A stretch of DNA of 26,444 nt from contig JAUVXR010000033.1 of the NCBI GenBank assembly GCA_030603495.1, forward strand, positions 1-26,444, read 5' to 3'. Both the position numbers and the translations under genes were made by a program. This document shows, piece by piece, positions 23,273 to 26,444 of the stretch; within the stretch, counting starts at the first letter, position 1, and the number at the start of each line of letters is the position of its first letter. Origin of the DNA: a bacterium (GTDB lineage Bacteria > Armatimonadota > Zipacnadia > Zipacnadales > Zipacnadaceae). The notes under the pieces are model-generated. The model had not been told where the DNA came from and did no database searches. It saw nothing but the letters and a program-made list of their open reading frames with translations.

Positions 23273-23826
23273 GTGCTCACAAGACTTTTTTCGCGAATTA
23301 TGTTATGGTCGGCTCATTATGAGCAGACAAGCGATGCCGATAAGGTTAACCGATCAACAAAAGTAGACATTGGAACACTGGGTCAGCAGCCGCCGGACGG
23401 AACACCGCTACGTGGTTCGAGCCAGTATCGTCCTTGCTGCGGCCGACGGCCAGTCCAACGTGCAGATTGCCGACAGTTTACGCGCGTCTACCAGCACTGT
23501 GTGTAAATGGCGGGTACGGTTTGCCGCCGCTGGCTTGGGGAGCCTGGGTGATGCCCCGCGTCCGGGTCGTCCCCGTCTCTACGACCAGACGACCGACCAG
23601 CGGATACTGCAGCTTCTGGATGAGCCGCCACCTGCCGGCCACAGCTAAGGGACAGGCACGCTCTTGGCCGAACTGCTTGGCGATGTGCCTGCCGATCAGG
23701 TGCGAGAGGCTATCGAGGAGTTCGTCAGAGTGCACAACGAGAACTGCCAACTCTTCGAATTGGCCAAGCGTGACGTCAGGCCAAAGCACCAGAAGCCAAA
23801 ATACGCGAATTCATGACGATGTGTAC
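23273..23826 (+). mobile_element. Internally deleted IS630-family element, boundaries tentative
   Basis: The transposase remnant at 23334-23816 sits about 60 bases from the proposed left end and 10 bases from the right end, a normal IS630 geometry. Both ends are flanked by TA (23271-23272 and 23827-23828), the target duplicated by IS630/Tc1 elements. The terminal 23 bases are imperfect inverted repeats: CTAGTxCxCA matches at the outer edge, counting flanking bases, and TTCGCG at the inner edge, with 12 of 23 positions equal. That is weak enough that the ends remain provisional; the family call rests on the protein. Confidence 0.45.
23334..23816 (+). pseudogene. IS630-family transposase remnant
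   Basis: One frame reads MPIRLTDQQK, then a TAG, then TLEHWVSSRRTEHRYVVRAS through a helix-turn-helix (SNVQIADSLRASTSTVCKWRVRF). After GDAPRPGRPRLYD and DEPPPAGHS comes a TAA, then GTGTLLAELLGDVPADQV. Next to it, without the DDE catalytic core, is the family C-terminus REAIEEFVRVHNENCQLFE and a closing KRDVRPKHQKPKY segment. Two in-frame stops and loss of roughly 180-200 residues mean it cannot transpose itself. The surviving ends keep the same frame across the deletion. The N-terminal DNA-binding part (from a TTG at 23370) could still be made, but nothing supports that it is. Confidence 0.8.
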
Positions 23827-23955
23827 TAGTAGTGCAAGTATCCTCTTACAGCGTGATTTCTTGGACTTATGCCCTCCTGCCTCTCACTGCCAAATGGTAG
23901 ATGTGGGTCAGGAGAGGGCACAAGGCACGAGAGGAGGTCATCGGGCAAGTCGCTA

Positions 23956-24186
23956 TTAGGGCTTCCTGATCACGGCAGTTGCCTCAGCAAGTCCGTCAAG
24001 GTCCGAGGCCGGCTGGCTGTGATCGGAGGTGAAGTAGACGGCGAAGAACCGCTTGCCGTTCTGGCGGATGCGCTGCTGGTTGCAGGAACTCACTCTGGAG
24101 TAGCCGTCGGTGAATACGACGCCGGCGGCTTCGTAGTCTGAACCCAGCAGATGCTCAATGACGCGCTGAGAGCCTATGCAAAGGTT
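23956..24186 (-). pseudogene. Gene fragment, possibly the end of a von Willebrand A-type domain
   Basis: A stop-to-stop frame of 76 residues reads RVIEHLLGSDYEAAGVVFTD, then GYSRVSSCNQQRIRQNGKRF, then FAVYFTSDHSQPASDLDGLA and EATAVIRKP. The pattern VVFTDG..., then R-x-x-GKRFFAVYF, then LDGLAEAT is what the last strands and helices of a vWA domain look like. There is no start codon or ribosome binding site, so if real it is only a C-terminal piece. The resemblance is by eye and tentative; chance coding in GC-rich DNA is possible. The 140 bases between the IS remnant and this fragment show no other feature. Confidence 0.3.
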
Positions 24187-24296
24187 TTACGAGATGCCGG
24201 GGCGAAGTATGAGACGCCTGGGGCTGTAACCAGCCCACAATCTATGAAGAAGCGATGATATTGTACAATGAACTGCCCCGCAAGTTCGGCTACTAG
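24151..24296 (+). pseudogene. Unidentified frameshifted gene end
   Basis: An ATG at 24151 opens MLNDALRAYAKVLRDAGAKY and ETPGA, which looks like amphipathic-helix coding sequence, but it stops at 24256-24258. An overlapping frame reads NQPTIYEEAMILYNELPRKF-GY and ends with TAG at 24294-24296. Joining the two by a shift near 24225-24235 gives one plausible C-terminus of about 48 residues. I do not know the family. It ends 28 bases after the putative start of the fucosidase-like gene, so the two may once have been consecutive genes of an operon. Confidence 0.3.
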
Positions 24297-25130
24297 CTCA
24301 CAGGTATTCGGAGTAACCAGACAACGTACACAGTGGTTCAAGGAAGCGGGCTGGGGAGTATTCTTTCATTACCTGTCCCACATAGTTGGCGTGGAAGACG
24401 ATGATGATCCGAGCAGGTGGAACGAGGTGGTCAATAGTTTCGATACGGACGGCCTCGCCGATCAACTGGAGGAGATCGGTGCCAGATACTTATTCATCAC
24501 CATGGGTCAGCTTTCCGGCTTTTTCTGCACGCCCAACCAAACCTATGACGAAATAGTGGGCAGAAGACCCAGCAAATGCTCCGAACGCGATCTGATCGCG
24601 GATCTATATCAGGCCCTGGAACCGCGAGGGAACCGGCTGCTGACGTATATGGGGGTGCACCCGCCCAGTCGGGACGAGCAGGTGATCGAAGCGTTTGAAT
24701 GGCAAGATGGCCCTCACCGCAACTATCAGAGACCGGACAGCGGCGTGGACGAGGAGGGACATCCGTGGGGCTCGCTGAATCCGCGGCTGGCGGAGTTCCA
24801 GTAGTGGCATTCAATCCAGGTATCAGACTTGATCTGCTGGTGCTTAGCGATGAGCAGGACTACACCGCTGGAGAAATCGGCGAGGAATTCCCGGAGTGTC
24901 AGGGGCGCTGGATTCACGGCGTTCAGTGGCACATTCTGTCATACCTGGGAGAATGGTGGGCCCAGGGGCCCCGGCGGTTCACCAATGATTTTGTCATCGG
25001 CTACACCAGCCAGGCAATCGAGAATGGCGAGGTGGTAACCTGGGATGTACCTCCGCAACCCAACGGGCTTATTCCGGAGGAGTTTGCGCAACAGCTAGAA
25101 GCGCTGGGGAAGGTACTTTCCCAGCACTGA
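24268..25130 (+). pseudogene. Alpha-L-fucosidase-like (GH29-related) gene with internal deletion and frameshift
   Basis: The first part (to the TAG at 24804) reads TQWFKEAGWGVFFHYLSHIV, then GLADQLEEIGARYLFITMGQ, and later IVGRRPSKCSERDLIADLYQ and WGSLNPRLAEFQ. The second part, in another frame from about 24797, reads VPVVAFNPGIRLDLLVLSDE, then QDYTAGEIGEEFP, GRWIHGVQWHILSYLGEWW, and VVTWDVPPQPNGLIPEEF. Both are consecutive blocks of one family of alpha-L-fucosidase-like glycosidases common in Planctomycetota and Armatimonadota. The segment that should join them, about 60-70 residues including the W-x-D-G region expected to hold the nucleophile, is absent, and the frame changes at the join. 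The N-terminus before RQRTQWF is also unsupported: no ribosome binding site precedes the ATG. Loss of function is near certain if the assembly is right. Confidence 0.7.
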
Positions 25131-25450
25131 CCTTGTCCAGCGGGAGGCCCAGCAGAAAGAGCCACCGGCTGCTGAGGCAGCCGAGCCGATGTGTTGTATT
25201 AGCGGACTTGTGTGGTTTTGAAATACCGTCTTCTAAACGATCTCTCGGTTGCTCCAACACCGACCGCTTGAACAACTTTCGTCGGCAATACTAGACGGGC
25301 AGGATGCGGCAGATTACCGGGTTGGGATACAGAGGCCGGGAGGGTCTGGGGCCGCCTGTTCTGACAGTGGCTGTAACGACCCGTTGTTTTCTTTACGCTC
25401 CGGCGCGCTATACACGCTGTACTACAGAATTATATCTGGGGGATACCAAA
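25131..25450 (+). other. Intergenic region without a supported gene
   Basis: These 320 bases follow the broken fucosidase-like gene. A perfect 7-bp hairpin CGGCTGC-TGAG-GCAGCCG lies at 25166-25183 but has no T tract, so it is at best a processing or Rho-related signal. Candidate promoter boxes for the downstream membrane protein (TTGTTT then TATACA near 25385-25415, 19 bases apart) are weak. I see no RNA gene. Confidence 0.4.
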
Positions 25451-26444
25451 TTGTCACTGAAAGACACCTCTTCGAACACTCTGCGTCCTCCCCTATGGCG
25501 TGCTATTGTCCTTGGTGTGCTGATCAGTATGGGCAGCTTCTACCTCGGCGTTTACGGTTTCCAGATCACCCAGGCGGTGTATTGGGGGGGAACGCTGCAG
25601 ATGGGTGGCGTAGTGACGCTGTTTCTCGTCACCGTCGTGATCGCCGCGATAGGTCTTCTGGCTCGCCGCTTTCAGTTGCAGTCATCGGAACTTCTGATAA
25701 TCTACATTATGACCACGGTCGCGATCGCCATCGGTGGTGGCGGTATGCTCGGCTTCCTCATTCCCATGCTGCCGGCTGTACGCTACTACGCCACGCCGGA
25801 GAACGGGTGGGAGAGCTTTCTGGAGCATATGCCCCGGTGGCTGACCGTTGACGAGCCGCGGGTTGTCGAAGCATTTTATGAGGGTAGCGGAACTCTATAC
25901 AGTCTGGAGACACTTCGCGCCTGGGCTGCCCCCTTGGGCTTTTGGCTGGCCTTTGCCCTGCTACTTGTGCTGGGGACCTGGGCGCTATGCAATCTGGTAG
26001 CGCAGCAGTGGGTAGATCGCGAACGTCTCAACTTCCCCCTTGCCCGCATACCCCTAGCCATCGTTCAGGCCGGAGAATACCGACGGTTTTGGCGCAATCG
26101 GCTGGTATGGGTTGGCTTTCTGATACCGGTGGTTCTTCAAAGCGTCAACTATATCAATTATCTTCATCCCAGCTTCCCCAGCCTGTGGCTGAAGTCGCGG
26201 ATAGTCACTGGGGGCCTAACCCAGATGCCGCTGGCTGCCCTTCACCCCGTCAAGGTGGCATTTTACCCGTTCATGATAGGCGTGGTCTTTCTTCTGTCAA
26301 CTGACGTGAGTCTGAGCTGCTGGCTGTTCTACTGGCTGAGTAAGCTCGAACGAGTGGTGGGGCCGATGAGATGCTGCCGGACGCCCTGCGACGGCGTCAC
26401 TATTGCGTCAGCCATTCCGTACCACCACCTGCGGTTCAGCGCGT
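25451..26444 (+). CDS. DUF6785-type multi-spanning membrane protein, incomplete at the window end
   Basis: A TTG at 25451, with GGGGGA about 7 bases upstream, opens a frame that stays open for 331 codons to the window end. It has a cytoplasmic start, helices near residues 17-37 and 52-72, and the block SSELLIIYIMTTVAIAIGGG. A long external loop (RYYATPENGWESFLEHMPRW...) follows. The conserved RERLNFPLARIPLAIVQAGE and later LSCWLFYWLSKLERVVG are also present. These match my memory of the DUF6785/DUF6784 family, about 600-650 residues in full, of unknown function. After LERVVG (about base 26358) the last 28 codons no longer look like the family, being rich in Cys, Pro and His with no hydrophobic helix. 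A frameshift or poor sequence near the end is therefore likely. Confidence 0.65.
   Translation, partial: MSLKDTSSNTLRPPLWRAIVLGVLISMGSFYLGVYGFQITQAVYWGGTLQMGGVVTLFLVTVVIAAIGLLARRFQLQSSELLIIYIMTTVAIAIGGGGMLGFLIPMLPAVRYYATPENGWESFLEHMPRWLTVDEPRVVEAFYEGSGTLYSLETLRAWAAPLGFWLAFALLLVLGTWALCNLVAQQWVDRERLNFPLARIPLAIVQAGEYRRFWRNRLVWVGFLIPVVLQSVNYINYLHPSFPSLWLKSRIVTGGLTQMPLAALHPVKVAFYPFMIGVVFLLSTDVSLSCWLFYWLSKLERVVGPMRCCRTPCDGVTIASAIPYHHLRFSA

Noticed and set aside
23292-23811. CGCGAATT repeated in direct orientation near both ends of the IS630 remnant
   Set aside because: The 8-mer is partly self-complementary and may be chance. Only the inverted reading (TTCGCG at the inner end of each terminus) was used, as weak support for the element boundaries.
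23869-24141. Plus-strand 90-residue frame (MPSCLSLPNGRCG...)
   Set aside because: It has no ribosome binding site or family pattern. The opposite strand has a more protein-like reading over the same bases.
25166-25183. Perfect 7-bp hairpin as an intrinsic terminator
   Set aside because: No T tract follows on either strand, so it is noted only as a hairpin.
25249-25851. Plus-strand 200-residue frame before the DUF6785-type gene
   Set aside because: Most of it overlaps the DUF6785-type frame in another phase. Its composition is not protein-like, and the hydrophobic family frame starting at 25451 explains the region.
1-26444. CRISPR arrays, tRNA or rRNA genes, phage or toxin-antitoxin modules
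   Set aside because: I saw no regularly spaced repeats, cloverleaf-like segments, or recognisable rRNA, phage or toxin-antitoxin proteins. No tRNA or covariance search was run.

Overview
The window looks like chromosomal DNA (roughly 60% GC) from a diderm bacterium. It carries a lipid A/Kdo assembly operon: fabZ, lpxA, an MsbA-type flippase, waaA, lpxK and lpxL. Several neighbours are types I associate with Armatimonadota and similar deep-branching phyla: a DUF5652 protein, a SpoIIM/RDD pair, a scpA-scpB-trpS-M50 protease string, and DUF6785, alpha-L-fucosidase-like and UroD-like families. The phylum is an inference from gene content, not a measured placement. Starts are mixed (ATG, GTG, TTG), and many genes overlap by 4 to 11 bases.

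Layout. Bases 63-2851 (minus): a GHMP sugar kinase, an FGGY carbohydrate kinase and a truncated UroD-like gene, read from a good sigma-70-type promoter. Bases 2977-10564 (plus): a perfect TTGACA-17-TATAAT promoter, a ~124-nt leader, then fabZ, lpxA, a possible 29-aa ORF, msbA, a GNAT acetyltransferase, waaA, lpxK, lpxL and a small DUF5652 membrane protein. Together these would make the lipid A precursor, attach Kdo, phosphorylate and acylate it, and flip it. lpxC, lpxD, lpxB and Kdo synthesis are not here. Bases 10571-12429: divergent RDD and SpoIIM-type membrane proteins. Bases 12449-22836 (minus): an Ig-like/copper-amine-oxidase-N exported protein, lysA, a tRNA nucleotidyltransferase, a site-2-type protease, trpS, a sugar-1-phosphate nucleotidyltransferase, scpA, scpB and a multi-spanning GT-C-like protein.

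Bases 23186-25130 are a decay zone. They hold a small ORF with an ideal ribosome binding site cut by an internally deleted IS630-family element, unidentified gene fragments on both strands, and an alpha-L-fucosidase-like gene that has lost its middle. From 25451 to the window end a DUF6785-type membrane protein is open.

The most unusual observations are two. First, two unrelated transcription units (fabZ-lpx and the Ig/CuAO-N gene) have strong promoters followed by 5' leaders that share a similar hairpin: a CCGG stem with a 17-nt loop containing TGAG and CGGAA. Second, precise removal of the IS630 remnant would rejoin a 52-codon reading frame. Neither has been tested by search or folding.
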